A stretch of 7,909 nucleotides of DNA, taken from positions 1-7,909 of the forward strand of contig JAZDLC010000287.1 in NCBI GenBank assembly GCA_043802345.1, in the 5' to 3' direction. Positions 1 to 6,057 of this stretch are shown in pieces (the stretch's first letter is position 1; each line of letters starts with the position of its first letter). Source of the DNA: JAZDLC01 sp043802345. GTDB lineage: Bacteria > Planctomycetota > B15-G4 > JADJEK01. The position numbers and the translations under genes were made by a program. The notes beneath the pieces are model-generated. The model was not told the DNA's origin. It saw only the letters and a list, made by a program, of their open reading frames with translations, and ran no database searches.

Positions 1-1209
1 GGCACTCATCAGCTTCTCGATCCGCTCCCGGTCCGGTTCGATACCGACGGCGCAATTGTCGTTGAAGCTCGCCGCCCCATCCGCGAGCAAGCGGGTGCTG
101 CGCAAGACGTTATCGACGATCAACGGCTTGAACACGTTCAGCTCGAAGTTCCCGGACATCCCCCCGATGTTCACCGCCACGTCGTTCCCCATGACCTGCG
201 CGCAGACCATGGTCAGCGCCTCGGACTGGGTCGGGTTCACCTTCCCGGGCATGATCGAGGAACCCGGCTCGTTGGCGGGAATCCTCAGCTCGCCGATCCC
301 GCACCGCGGCCCGGAGGCCAGCCAGCGCACGTCATTGGCGATCTTGTTCAGCGAGGCGGCGATGGTCTTCAGCGCGCCGTGAGCCTCCACCATGGCGTCG
401 TGCCCGGCGAGCCCCTCGAAGGTGTTGCGGGCCGGCACGAACGGATGGCTGGTGATCTGGACGATATGCCCGATCGCCTTGCCGGCGAAGCGGGGATGGG
501 TATTCAGCCCGGTCCCCACCGCGGTTCCTCCCAGGGCCAGCTCGTACATCCTGGAGAGAGCGCAGTCGAGCCGCTCCAGTCCGTTCGTCAGCATTTGAAC
601 CCAGCCGCTGAATTCCTGCCCCACCGTCAGCGGCGTGGCGTCCATGAGATGCGTGCGGCCGATCTTGATCACGTCGCAAAACGCCTCCGCCTTGGCGGCC
701 AGCGTGTCCCTCAAGCGCGTGAGCTGGGGAATCAGGGACCGGTGCCATTCGCAGACCACCGCCACATGCATCGCGGTCGGAAAGGTGTCGTTCGAACTCT
801 GGGCCTTGTTGACATCATCGTTCGGATGAATCGGCTTCTTCGAACCCATCTCGCCACCCGCCAGTTCGATGGCCCGGTTGGAGATGACCTCGTTCGCATT
901 CATGTTGGTCTGGGTGCCTGAGCCGGTCTGCCAGACCACCAGCGGGAAGTGGTCGTCGAGCTTCCCCTCGATGACCTCTTCCGAAGCCCGGACGATCAGG
1001 TCGACCTTCTCCTTCGGCAACAGCTCCAACTCGCCGTTCGCCAGCGCCGCCGCCTTCTTGATCACGCCGAAGGCATGAATCAGCGCCAATGCCTGCCGCT
1101 CCCCGCCGATCTTGAAGTTCTTCAGGGAACGGGCGGTCTGGGCCCCGTAGTACCGATTCGAGGGCACCTCGACTTCGCCGAGGCTGTCAGTTTCGATGCG
1201 CGTTGACAT
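1..1209 (-). CDS. fumC: Fumarate hydratase, class II (3' end outside window)
   Basis: Catalyses reversible hydration of fumarate to L-malate in the TCA cycle; class II enzymes are cytosolic homotetramers without an iron-sulfur cluster. The window holds the first 403 residues; the family is usually about 460, so roughly 60 are missing past the left edge. Visible family motifs are [14 protein letters not shown] (about 94-107), [21 protein letters not shown] (about 128-148), GRTHLMDA (184-191, with the catalytic-type His187) and the superfamily signature [11 protein letters not shown] (316-326, with the mobile-loop serines and the Lys/Asn pair). [11 protein letters not shown] (232-242) with its His-Pro fits fumarase better than aspartase. 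The ATG at 1209 is supported by the canonical N-terminal match and by a GGAGG ribosome site (1220-1224) 10 nt upstream. It lies 49 bp downstream of the sugar-kinase gene with no terminator between, so the two are probably one transcript. Nothing visible suggests damage. Confidence 0.96.
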   Translation of the reverse strand, partial: MSTRIETDSLGEVEVPSNRYYGAQTARSLKNFKIGGERQALALIHAFGVIKKAAALANGELELLPKEKVDLIVRASEEVIEGKLDDHFPLVVWQTGSGTQTNMNANEVISNRAIELAGGEMGSKKPIHPNDDVNKAQSSNDTFPTAMHVAVVCEWHRSLIPQLTRLRDTLAAKAEAFCDVIKIGRTHLMDATPLTVGQEFSGWVQMLTNGLERLDCALSRMYELALGGTAVGTGLNTHPRFAGKAIGHIVQITSHPFVPARNTFEGLAGHDAMVEAHGALKTIAASLNKIANDVRWLASGPRCGIGELRIPANEPGSSIMPGKVNPTQSEALTMVCAQVMGNDVAVNIGGMSGNFELNVFKPLIVDNVLRSTRLLADGAASFNDNCAVGIEPDRERIEKLMSA

Positions 1210-1219
1210 GGATGATGCG

Positions 1220-1224
1220 CCTCC
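1220..1224 (-). promoter_or_regulatory. Ribosome binding site of fumC
   Basis: On the minus strand this reads GGAGG, 10 nt before the fumC ATG. It is a good Shine-Dalgarno match within the 49-bp gap after the upstream kinase gene, and it fixes the fumC start. Confidence 0.7.
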
Positions 1225-1258
1225 GAGCAGTCGAGTTTCTTGGCTCAGGTGAAACCGG

Positions 1259-2251
1259 CTAGTCTAGCAAACCGTGGAAAAGGTGTGCATCACCCATTTC
1301 CTCGGCGGGCTGCCCCGGACCAGCGATTTCGACCTTCACCGACTTCCGCAGTCTCTCCACTTCCTCCTGCTCGAAGTCACAGACACCCGCCCGGGCCGCG
1401 TTGGCCGCTCCCGCCGCCGCTCCCATCCGGAGCGCCTCGGTCCAGCTCGCCCCCGCGTCCAGCAGAGCCAGCAGGGCGCCCAACATGGCGTCACCACTCC
1501 CCACCGGGTTCACCTCCTTCACACTCGGCGGAATCACTCGCATCTGCTCGTCGCTCGAAAAGAGCCAGGCGCCCCGCGCTCCCCCGGTCAGCAGCACACG
1601 ACTCGTGCTCCGCTCGAGCAACGGCCTGACGAACTCGGCCCTCTTCGACCGCGTGTCCGCCTCGCATCCGAACGAGGAGCGCACCTCCTCCAGGTTCGCC
1701 TTGAGCACGTAAGGACCCTGCTCCGCGGCCAGCACCGCGGCCGGTCCGTACGTGTCGACGATCACCTTCTTGCCCGCCTCGTTGCACCTCTCCACGGCCC
1801 AGGCGTGAAACCCGTTCAGCCCGGGATCGGGAACCGACCCGTTCAGGCTGACCAGATCGGCGCGGCCAAGCAGTGAGAGGAAACTGCTTCTGAACAGCTC
1901 CTCCTCGGAGCGCGTCAACGCCGCGCCTCCCTCCAGGTACTCCCGGAGCGTTCCCCCTGCCGCGTCATGAATGATGGTGCTCATCCTGGTCGGACGCGCG
2001 ACCGGCACCGCCACGAACTCGAGCCCCTCCCGGGCCAGGTCTTCCCGCAGGATCTCTCCCACCTGACCGCCGCACGACAGCAGGGCGACCACCCTCCCCC
2101 CGAGCCGCCTCGCCGCCCGGGCCGCGTTGACGCCCTTGCCCCCCCCGATGAACCGGGACTCCACCGGACGGATCACGACCCCCCCCGCAGATGCGCCCCG
2201 GAAGGTGACGATCTTGTGCAAGCACGGGTTCAGGGTGACGGTCAGGATCAT
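1259..2251 (-). CDS. PfkB-family sugar-phosphate kinase (1-phosphofructokinase/LacC type)
   Basis: Predicted cytosolic ATP-dependent kinase of the ribokinase/PfkB fold, in the 1-phosphofructokinase/tagatose-6-phosphate kinase branch. It is 330 residues long, normal for that branch. It opens with [14 protein letters not shown] (4-17), the counterpart of the family's TLNPAxD start. It carries the glycine signature [17 protein letters not shown] (36-52) and the C-terminal signature [17 protein letters not shown] (248-264), where Asp254 is the expected catalytic base. The usual sugar-contacting Asp of NPAxD is His12 here, so the substrate should not be assumed to be fructose-1-phosphate. The frame is open to an ATG at 2359, but those 36 extra residues are low-complexity, unlike the family, and would run across the divergent acylphosphatase start. 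The ATG at 2251 directly before ILTVTLNP is preferred, although no strong ribosome site precedes it. It probably heads a transcript with fumC. Family confident, substrate uncertain. Confidence 0.88.
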   Translation of the reverse strand: MILTVTLNPCLHKIVTFRGASAGGVVIRPVESRFIGGGKGVNAARAARRLGGRVVALLSCGGQVGEILREDLAREGLEFVAVPVARPTRMSTIIHDAAGGTLREYLEGGAALTRSEEELFRSSFLSLLGRADLVSLNGSVPDPGLNGFHAWAVERCNEAGKKVIVDTYGPAAVLAAEQGPYVLKANLEEVRSSFGCEADTRSKRAEFVRPLLERSTSRVLLTGGARGAWLFSSDEQMRVIPPSVKEVNPVGSGDAMLGALLALLDAGASWTEALRMGAAAGAANAARAGVCDFEQEEVERLRKSVKVEIAGPGQPAEEMGDAHLFHGLLD

Positions 2252-2342
2252 GGTCAGCCCGCGAGACGATGACGGCCCCGGGATTATCGGCAGGATTGAC
2301 AATGGCGATTGAACCGGAATCGATCGAGGTAGACTCGCGGGC
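2252..2342. promoter_or_regulatory. Divergent promoter region, kinase gene / acylphosphatase
   Basis: These 91 bp separate two divergent start codons and must drive both genes unless they rely on read-through. Plus strand: a perfect TTGACA (2296-2301) has only a poor partner 17 nt on (ATCGAT, 2319-2324). Alternatively TTGAAC (2309-2314) with TAGACT (2330-2335) ends 7 nt before the acylphosphatase ATG, which would give an almost leaderless mRNA. Minus strand: GATAAT (2288 down to 2283) is a fair -10 box without a good -35. The boxes of the two directions interleave, so the promoters may compete. Box assignment is by eye. Confidence 0.45.
2257..2342. repeat. Inverted repeat pair at both divergent start codons
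   Basis: GCCCGCGAG at 2257-2265 is the exact reverse complement of CTCGCGGGC at 2334-2342, with 68 bp between the arms. Read in each gene's own direction, the same nine bases CTCGCGGGC lie 5 nt before the kinase ATG and directly against the acylphosphatase ATG. One further base matches beyond a single mismatch. The identity is seen directly; a regulatory role is only a possibility, because nine GC-rich matches can arise by chance. Confidence 0.5.
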
Positions 2343-2639
2343 ATGGGACAAAGCGACACAGACGAACGCGTCCTGCGCCTGCGCCTGCGGATCGAAGGGC
2401 GGGTTCAGGGGGTCTACTACCGGGCCTCGGTCCAGAGGCAGGCGATCGCCCTGGATCTATCGGGCTGGGTGCGAAACCTCCCCGACGGTGCGGTGGAGGC
2501 GGCGGTGCAAGGGGCCGCTGAAAAGGTCGAGGCACTGGTCGCCTATTGCGAGGACGGCCCCCCCATGGCCCGGGTCTCCAGGATCCTCCGCGCCGAGGAG
2601 CCGCTCGAGGAGGATGGGCCGTTCGAGGTGCGGTACTAG
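2343..2639 (+). CDS. acyP: Acylphosphatase
   Basis: Small cytosolic enzyme that hydrolyses the carboxyl-phosphate bond of acyl phosphates such as acetyl phosphate or 1,3-bisphosphoglycerate. At 98 residues it has the typical length of about 90-100. It shows both family signatures: RIEGRVQGVYYRAS (16-29), whose Arg27 is the expected phosphate-binding catalytic residue, and GWVRNLPDGAVEA (41-53), whose Asn45 is the expected water-orienting residue. The end FEVRY matches the usual aromatic/basic C-terminus of the family. The ATG at 2343 leaves a short charged leader before the first beta strand, as is common. A weak GAGGT (2326-2330) lies 12 nt upstream, rather far for a ribosome site, and a TAGACT box 7 nt before the ATG suggests a leaderless message as an alternative. 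The gene diverges from the sugar kinase and converges on the HEAT-repeat gene with 10 bp between stops. Confidence 0.94.
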   Translation: MGQSDTDERVLRLRLRIEGRVQGVYYRASVQRQAIALDLSGWVRNLPDGAVEAAVQGAAEKVEALVAYCEDGPPMARVSRILRAEEPLEEDGPFEVRY

Positions 2640-2649
2640 CCCGACGTTC

Positions 2650-4644
2650 TCAGAAGATGTCGAGCATCTCCGCCTGCGCCCGCAGCGGGATGGCGAAGTT
2701 GGAGTCTTCCGAGAGCGGCGCATTCCACGGCAGCACGGTCTTCTCGGCGATCAGCCCGAGCGCCACGCAACTGAAGCCGCGCACGGCCTCGGACTGCGAT
2801 TCGTCGGCCACCAGACGCAGCAGCGGATCGATTGCGGTCCGATCGCCAACGCGGCCCAGCGCCTGGGCCACGGAGCCAGTGACAGCAAAGGTCGGGGCGT
2901 TCGCCAGCATGGCCACCAGGCCTTCTATGGCCCGGGCGTCTCCCAGCAGCCCCAGCCCCGTGGCAACCTCGACGCGCAACCGCGCGTCGGTCTGGCCCAT
3001 CAGCACCGGCAAGAGCGCTTCAGTCGCCTGAGCGTGATTCATCAGGCCAAGGGCCACCGCCAGATATCCCTTGAGAGCGGCGTCGTTGCTCTGCTCGAAC
3101 AGCTTCAGGAGCAGCGGCCCGGCCTCCCGGGTCTCCGTCAGACCCAGGGCGATTGCCATCGCACCCTGCCGGGAGGGATTCCCGGTCTTCTGCAGAAGGG
3201 CCGTCAACTGCCGTCCGACTTCGGCCCGCTCGTTCGAACCGGCCGAATACGCGTTGCCGAGCAAGCCCGCGGAGAGCGCGGTCCAGGGCAGATCGACTGC
3301 GTACCCCGGGTCGGCCAGTTCCGTGAGCAGATACTCCTTGACAGCGTCCGCACCCTGCTTGTCCCGCCGGTCCTCGCCCAGCGCCGCCGCTCCGATCCGG
3401 CCCAGGGCCATGAGGGAGAAGTGCCGCAGCAGACCGTCATTCTCCTTCCGCACCAGGCGGCGGAGACCCGCCACCACTTCCGTGTCGGACGCGGCGGCGA
3501 TCCGTCCCAGCCCGATGACGCAGGAGCGGCGCACGTCGGCGTCGGTCCTCCGGTTCAGGGCTAGCTTCAGGAGGACCGGCACCGCCGGAGCGGCGGCATC
3601 ACCCAGCCGGCCCAGGGTTACCGGGATCTGGGCCCGAATCCTCCGGTCGACTTCTCCATCGGAAAGCGTGGACAGCAGCAGCGGCACCACCAACTGGCTG
3701 TCGGTCTTCATCAGCCCGAGCGCAAGCACGGCGCCGGCGACCACTTCCACGTCGCCCCCCTCGGCCTGCTCGATCAGGCGGCGGAGTTGCGGCACCATCT
3801 CCGCCCCCCCGACGAACCCGAGAGCCATGGCGGCGAACGACCTCTCCACGTCTCCGATCGAGCCGCGGGACCTTGTCAACGCCCGGCCCTTGCGGGTGTC
3901 GTTCATCACCTCCCAGAGGAGCGGAATCGCCGCGCGGTTCGTGGAGATCCCCAGCCCCAGGATGGCCGACTGCCGAACAGTCGGATAGTGACTTCCAAGG
4001 GCGTTCCTCAGATCGTCCACGACCTCGGACGCGGCGGCGCCCGGAGTGATTCGTCCCAGGGCGAGCGCGGCGGAATCGAGAATCTCCGCGTCCCCTGCCT
4101 GGAGGGCTTCCCGGAGGATCGGCACGATCCGGTCGACCACCTCATCCTGCGTGGGCCTGGCTGACGGGGGAGCGATCTCCCGCTTGCCAGCTCCGGTGAG
4201 CATTCCATTCGTGCCGGTCACAACTGCCGTGGAACCGGTCCTCTTCGTGACGTAGCGATCCTTGTTGAACTCCCACCAGACTTCCCACCGATCCCACGAC
4301 TGAGTGGCCTGGTTCTTCCGGACGCCGGCTCCAGTCGTGGGCCCCCTGCCGCCCGCTCCGCCCGAGGGGCCTGGCGGAATGACCGGGCCCGCCGGAGCCT
4401 TGGGGGGCAAAGGACCGCCCGGCGAGGTTTCCGGGCCACCTCCCGGACCGGGCGGGGGAGGCACCAGGTCACCAGGGCCGCCGGTCCCCGGACCACCGCC
4501 GCCACCGGGCCATTTTCCCGGCCCGCCAGCGTCTCCCGGGCCAGGAGGGGGCGGGGGAGGCTGCCCACCGTGGGGCAGCGCAGTCTGCAGACTCAGGAGG
4601 AGTGTGCTGAAGAGCATCAGCATTCGTGCGCCGGAACGTCTCAT
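2650..4644 (-). CDS. Exported HEAT-repeat protein with Pro/Gly-rich linker
   Basis: Protein of 664 residues with no enzymatic motif that I recognise. Residues 1-24 look like a signal peptide: basic start MRRSGAR, a hydrophobic core to about 20, then QTALP. Residues 26-105 are almost all Pro and Gly and include a PPPPPP run at 29-34. A Trp-rich stretch, SWDRWEVWWEFNKDRY (116-131), follows. From about 165 to the end there are some thirteen alpha-helical HEAT/PBS-lyase-type repeats, recognisable by a recurring 'A-x-x-A-L-G-x-x' core such as SAALALGRI, FAAMALGFV, VEVATGLGLLG and FSCVALGLI. HEAT arrays usually form curved solenoids that bind proteins, so a scaffold role in the periplasm or envelope is inferred. 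The ATG at 4644 has AGAGGT (4654-4659 on the minus strand) 9 nt upstream. Its own promoter lies in the gap after sir2. The ending LPWNAPLSEDSNF resembles, from memory, HEAT proteins of Planctomycetota. Confidence 0.88.
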   Translation of the reverse strand: MRRSGARMLMLFSTLLLSLQTALPHGGQPPPPPPGPGDAGGPGKWPGGGGGPGTGGPGDLVPPPPGPGGGPETSPGGPLPPKAPAGPVIPPGPSGGAGGRGPTTGAGVRKNQATQSWDRWEVWWEFNKDRYVTKRTGSTAVVTGTNGMLTGAGKREIAPPSARPTQDEVVDRIVPILREALQAGDAEILDSAALALGRITPGAAASEVVDDLRNALGSHYPTVRQSAILGLGISTNRAAIPLLWEVMNDTRKGRALTRSRGSIGDVERSFAAMALGFVGGAEMVPQLRRLIEQAEGGDVEVVAGAVLALGLMKTDSQLVVPLLLSTLSDGEVDRRIRAQIPVTLGRLGDAAAPAVPVLLKLALNRRTDADVRRSCVIGLGRIAAASDTEVVAGLRRLVRKENDGLLRHFSLMALGRIGAAALGEDRRDKQGADAVKEYLLTELADPGYAVDLPWTALSAGLLGNAYSAGSNERAEVGRQLTALLQKTGNPSRQGAMAIALGLTETREAGPLLLKLFEQSNDAALKGYLAVALGLMNHAQATEALLPVLMGQTDARLRVEVATGLGLLGDARAIEGLVAMLANAPTFAVTGSVAQALGRVGDRTAIDPLLRLVADESQSEAVRGFSCVALGLIAEKTVLPWNAPLSEDSNFAIPLRAQAEMLDIF
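4330..4569 (-). repeat. Pro/Gly-rich low-complexity coding tract
   Basis: Encodes residues 26-105 of the HEAT-repeat protein, made of irregular PG, GPG, GGPG and PPPP units without a fixed period. It is neither a collagen-like strict Gly-x-y array nor a tandem repeat with clear units. Because Pro and Gly codons are near complements, the opposite strand also reads Pro/Gly-rich through this tract, which explains a spurious open frame there. Likely an extended, disordered spacer between the export signal and the folded part. Confidence 0.75.
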
Positions 4645-4653
4645 GGTCGCTGT

Positions 4654-4659
4654 ACCTCT
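4654..4659 (-). promoter_or_regulatory. Ribosome binding site of the HEAT-repeat gene
   Basis: Minus strand AGAGGT, 9 nt before the ATG at 4644. It supports that start, which also gives an intact signal peptide. Confidence 0.6.
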
Positions 4660-4717
4660 ACCTTTCGAGATCGAGACGCTGTGGCAAGTCGAGGCGACCC
4701 GACCGGCACTCCTTGCT

Positions 4718-4746
4718 GGCCTGCTGGATTATAAGCGTAGCAGGCC
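4718..4746. repeat. Palindrome enclosing the -10 box
   Basis: Perfect inverted repeat with arms GGCCTGCT (4718-4725) and AGCAGGCC (4739-4746) and a 13-bp centre that contains the TATAAT box. As DNA it is placed like an operator at which a dimeric repressor would block RNA polymerase. As RNA made by read-through from sir2 it could fold into a hairpin, but no run of U follows, so it is a poor intrinsic terminator. The arms are certain; the role is inferred. Confidence 0.6.
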
Positions 4747-4755
4747 GCATGGTAA
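4728..4755 (-). promoter_or_regulatory. Sigma-70-type promoter of the HEAT-repeat gene
   Basis: On the minus strand a perfect TATAAT -10 box (4733 down to 4728) is preceded, across a 16-nt spacer, by TTACCA (4755 down to 4750), which matches four of six bases of TTGACA. Transcription would begin near 4721, giving a leader of about 77 nt before the ATG at 4644. The box lies 50 bp beyond the sir2 stop codon, so the HEAT gene can be transcribed independently of sir2. Confidence 0.55.
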
Positions 4756-4782
4756 CCCTGCGTCCATATTCTAGCTCAAGCC

Positions 4783-5538
4783 TCACCAACGGGCTCTCAC
4801 GAGCCGATCAAGCGCCTCCGCGGCCCCGCACCGGATGCGAAAATCGACGATTTCCGAGACCTCGGTGGTCCCTGGATTGATCTCCACGGTGGTCCCCCCG
4901 GCGGCGGCCACCCGCAGCACCGGCTCCGCGATGTACGGAAAGACGCTGGTGGTGCCCACCGAGAAGACCATGTCGAAGCCGAGACTCAACTCTCCGGAGA
5001 GCTGCGCCATTTCCAGGGCCGGCAGCATTTCACCGAACAAGACCACTTCCGGCCGGATCAGGCCGCCGCACGCACCGCAGCTCGGCACCGCCGCGAGGTC
5101 CCGGAAGTCGGCCACCGATTCTCTGGACTCGCACGCCACGCAGATCAAACGATGCACGTTCCCATGGATCTCGATCACGTTCCTTGAGCCGGCCGCCCGG
5201 TGAAAGCCGTCCACGTTCTGGGTCAGCACACAACAATGCCCAAGGCGCTGCTCCAGGAGGGCGATCACCTCGTGCCCCCGGTTGAAGGAGGCTCCCCGGC
5301 ACGCCTCCTCGATCCGGCGAATGTACTTCCAGCAGAGCTCCGGACGCTGCTGCAGCATCTGTCCCGAAAGAGCCACCTCGATCGGCAGCCCCTCGTCGGT
5401 CCGCGCATCCTCGTACAGCCCGCCGACACCCCGATACGTCGGCAACCCGGAATCGGCGGACAGTCCCGCACCGGTAATGAAGAGAACGCTCTCCGCCCGG
5501 AAGAGACGCTCCGCCACAGCCTCGATCGAATCACCCAT
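4783..5538 (-). CDS. Sir2-family NAD-dependent protein deacylase
   Basis: Removes acyl groups from protein lysines using NAD+, producing nicotinamide and O-acyl-ADP-ribose; cytosolic. At 251 residues it is a catalytic core without extensions. Motifs in order: GAGLSADSGLPTYRG (23-37, NAD binding), TQNVDGFH (106-113), the catalytic-type His125 in IEIHGN, zinc-ribbon cysteines 133/136 and 154/157, PEVVLFGE (163-170), and GTTSVFPYI plus EINPGTTEVS in the C-terminal Rossmann part. Tyr72 and Arg75 in WKYIRRIE may correspond to the Tyr-x-x-Arg pair that lets class III sirtuins such as SIRT5 or CobB accept acidic acyl groups; this alignment is by eye. The frame stays open 50 residues further upstream, but those residues are not sirtuin-like and overlap the hydrolase remnant in another frame. 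The ATG at 5538 has GGAG (5549-5552) 10 nt before it. The start overlaps the upstream stop by 8 nt, suggesting translational coupling. Confidence 0.93.
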   Translation of the reverse strand: MGDSIEAVAERLFRAESVLFITGAGLSADSGLPTYRGVGGLYEDARTDEGLPIEVALSGQMLQQRPELCWKYIRRIEEACRGASFNRGHEVIALLEQRLGHCCVLTQNVDGFHRAAGSRNVIEIHGNVHRLICVACESRESVADFRDLAAVPSCGACGGLIRPEVVLFGEMLPALEMAQLSGELSLGFDMVFSVGTTSVFPYIAEPVLRVAAAGGTTVEINPGTTEVSEIVDFRIRCGAAEALDRLVRARW

Positions 5539-5950
5539 CCTGGTCCGGCTCCGCCAACTGCCATCCGTCGCCGACGCGGCGGACCTTCGCTTCTTCCTCC
5601 AGCTTCTCGAGGCCCGCGGCCAGTGACCGCGCGGCATGCTCCTGAACATCCGCGGAGGCATCCGCGTACACGCTCTCGAGCAGCTCACGCTCCGTGCGCG
5701 GTGGGCCGGAGAGCGCGTCCAGCCGCTTCTGCTCCCGCCGCCGCCTGTGCCTGATGTAGTGCTCGATCACGGCTCCGCCTCTCGGCGTGGGAGGTCCATG
5801 AGCGGGAAACAGGGTCTCCGTCTTCAGCTCGCGCAGGCGCTCCAGACGCTCCAGATTCGTCGCCATGTGCCCCTCCGGCGGATCGATCACGATGGTCGAA
5901 TGGTACGAATCCCGGACCCATGGGACGCTCGCCAAAAACAGGAACTCGCA
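5531..5950 (-). pseudogene. C-terminal remnant of a LACTB2-like metallo-beta-lactamase-fold hydrolase
   Basis: The last ~140 codons match the C-terminal half of bacterial LACTB2-type MBL-fold hydrolases: STIVIDPPEGHMATNLERL, then LFPAHGPP (19-26 counting from the Met at 5866, with the last metal-ligand His), then the EHYIRHRRRREQK helix and a winged-helix-like tail with ESVYAD, SLAAGLEKLEEE and a final basic strand. The N-terminal half, with the HxHxDH metal motif expected in an intact enzyme of roughly 270-300 residues, is absent. The frame upstream of about 5950 turns into Arg/Pro-rich shadow sequence and soon enters the oppositely oriented carboxypeptidase gene. The Gly-Asp metal motif expected just before this segment is also missing (LASVPW instead). 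A shortened product could start at the ATG at 5866, which has GGAGG 5 nt upstream. The stop overlaps the sir2 start in ATGGGTGA. A functional domain-only protein is possible but less likely. Confidence 0.65.
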
Positions 5951-5979
5951 CTCAGCCGCGCCCCTCTCCCCCGCCACTC

Positions 5980-6008
5980 TTGGCCGGCGCGGCCTTCCGG
6001 AGTACACT
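5980..6008 (+). promoter_or_regulatory. Candidate promoter of the carboxypeptidase gene
   Basis: TTGGCC (5980-5985) and TACACT (6003-6008) are separated by 17 bp; each box matches four of six consensus bases. Transcription would begin near 6015, leaving a leader of about 43 nt before the ATG at 6058. The candidate lies between the breakpoint of the hydrolase remnant and the peptidase start, the only non-coding stretch available. Confidence 0.4.
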
Positions 6009-6045
6009 GGCGCCGATCGCCCCAGCCGCCGCTCCTGCCCGAACA

Positions 6046-6050
6046 AAGGA
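6046..6050 (+). promoter_or_regulatory. Ribosome binding site of the carboxypeptidase gene
   Basis: AAGGA located 7 nt before the ATG at 6058. Good sequence and spacing; it supports this start together with the signal peptide that follows. Confidence 0.7.
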
Positions 6051-6057
6051 CCCTGCC

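Noticed and set aside
379..921. Plus-strand open frame of 180 codons inside fumC
   Set aside because: Lies wholly opposite strongly conserved fumarase codons, with no motif of its own.
2252..2359. 36-residue N-terminal extension of the sugar kinase from the ATG at 2359
   Set aside because: Not conserved in the family, low-complexity, and it would overlap the divergent acylphosphatase start and the promoter region.
2269..3564. Long plus-strand open frame (431 codons) opposite the HEAT gene
   Set aside because: Arg/Gln/Pro-rich with no recognisable domain; it crosses the acylphosphatase gene out of frame and mirrors HEAT-repeat codons. Long antisense frames are expected in GC-rich DNA.
4718..4746. 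Palindrome as an intrinsic terminator for sir2
   Set aside because: A hairpin is possible but no U-run follows on the minus strand, and the loop contains a consensus -10 box; an operator or promoter role fits better.
4304..4774. Plus-strand Pro/Gly-rich open frame resembling a collagen-like protein
   Set aside because: It is the complement of the Pro/Gly tract of the HEAT protein; glycine and proline codons complement each other, so both strands look alike. No ribosome site or independent evidence.
5539..5688. 50-residue N-terminal extension of the sirtuin from the ATG at 5688
   Set aside because: Arg/Ser-rich, unrelated to sirtuins, and overlaps the conserved hydrolase tail in another frame. 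The ATG at 5538 has a ribosome site and gives the normal start.
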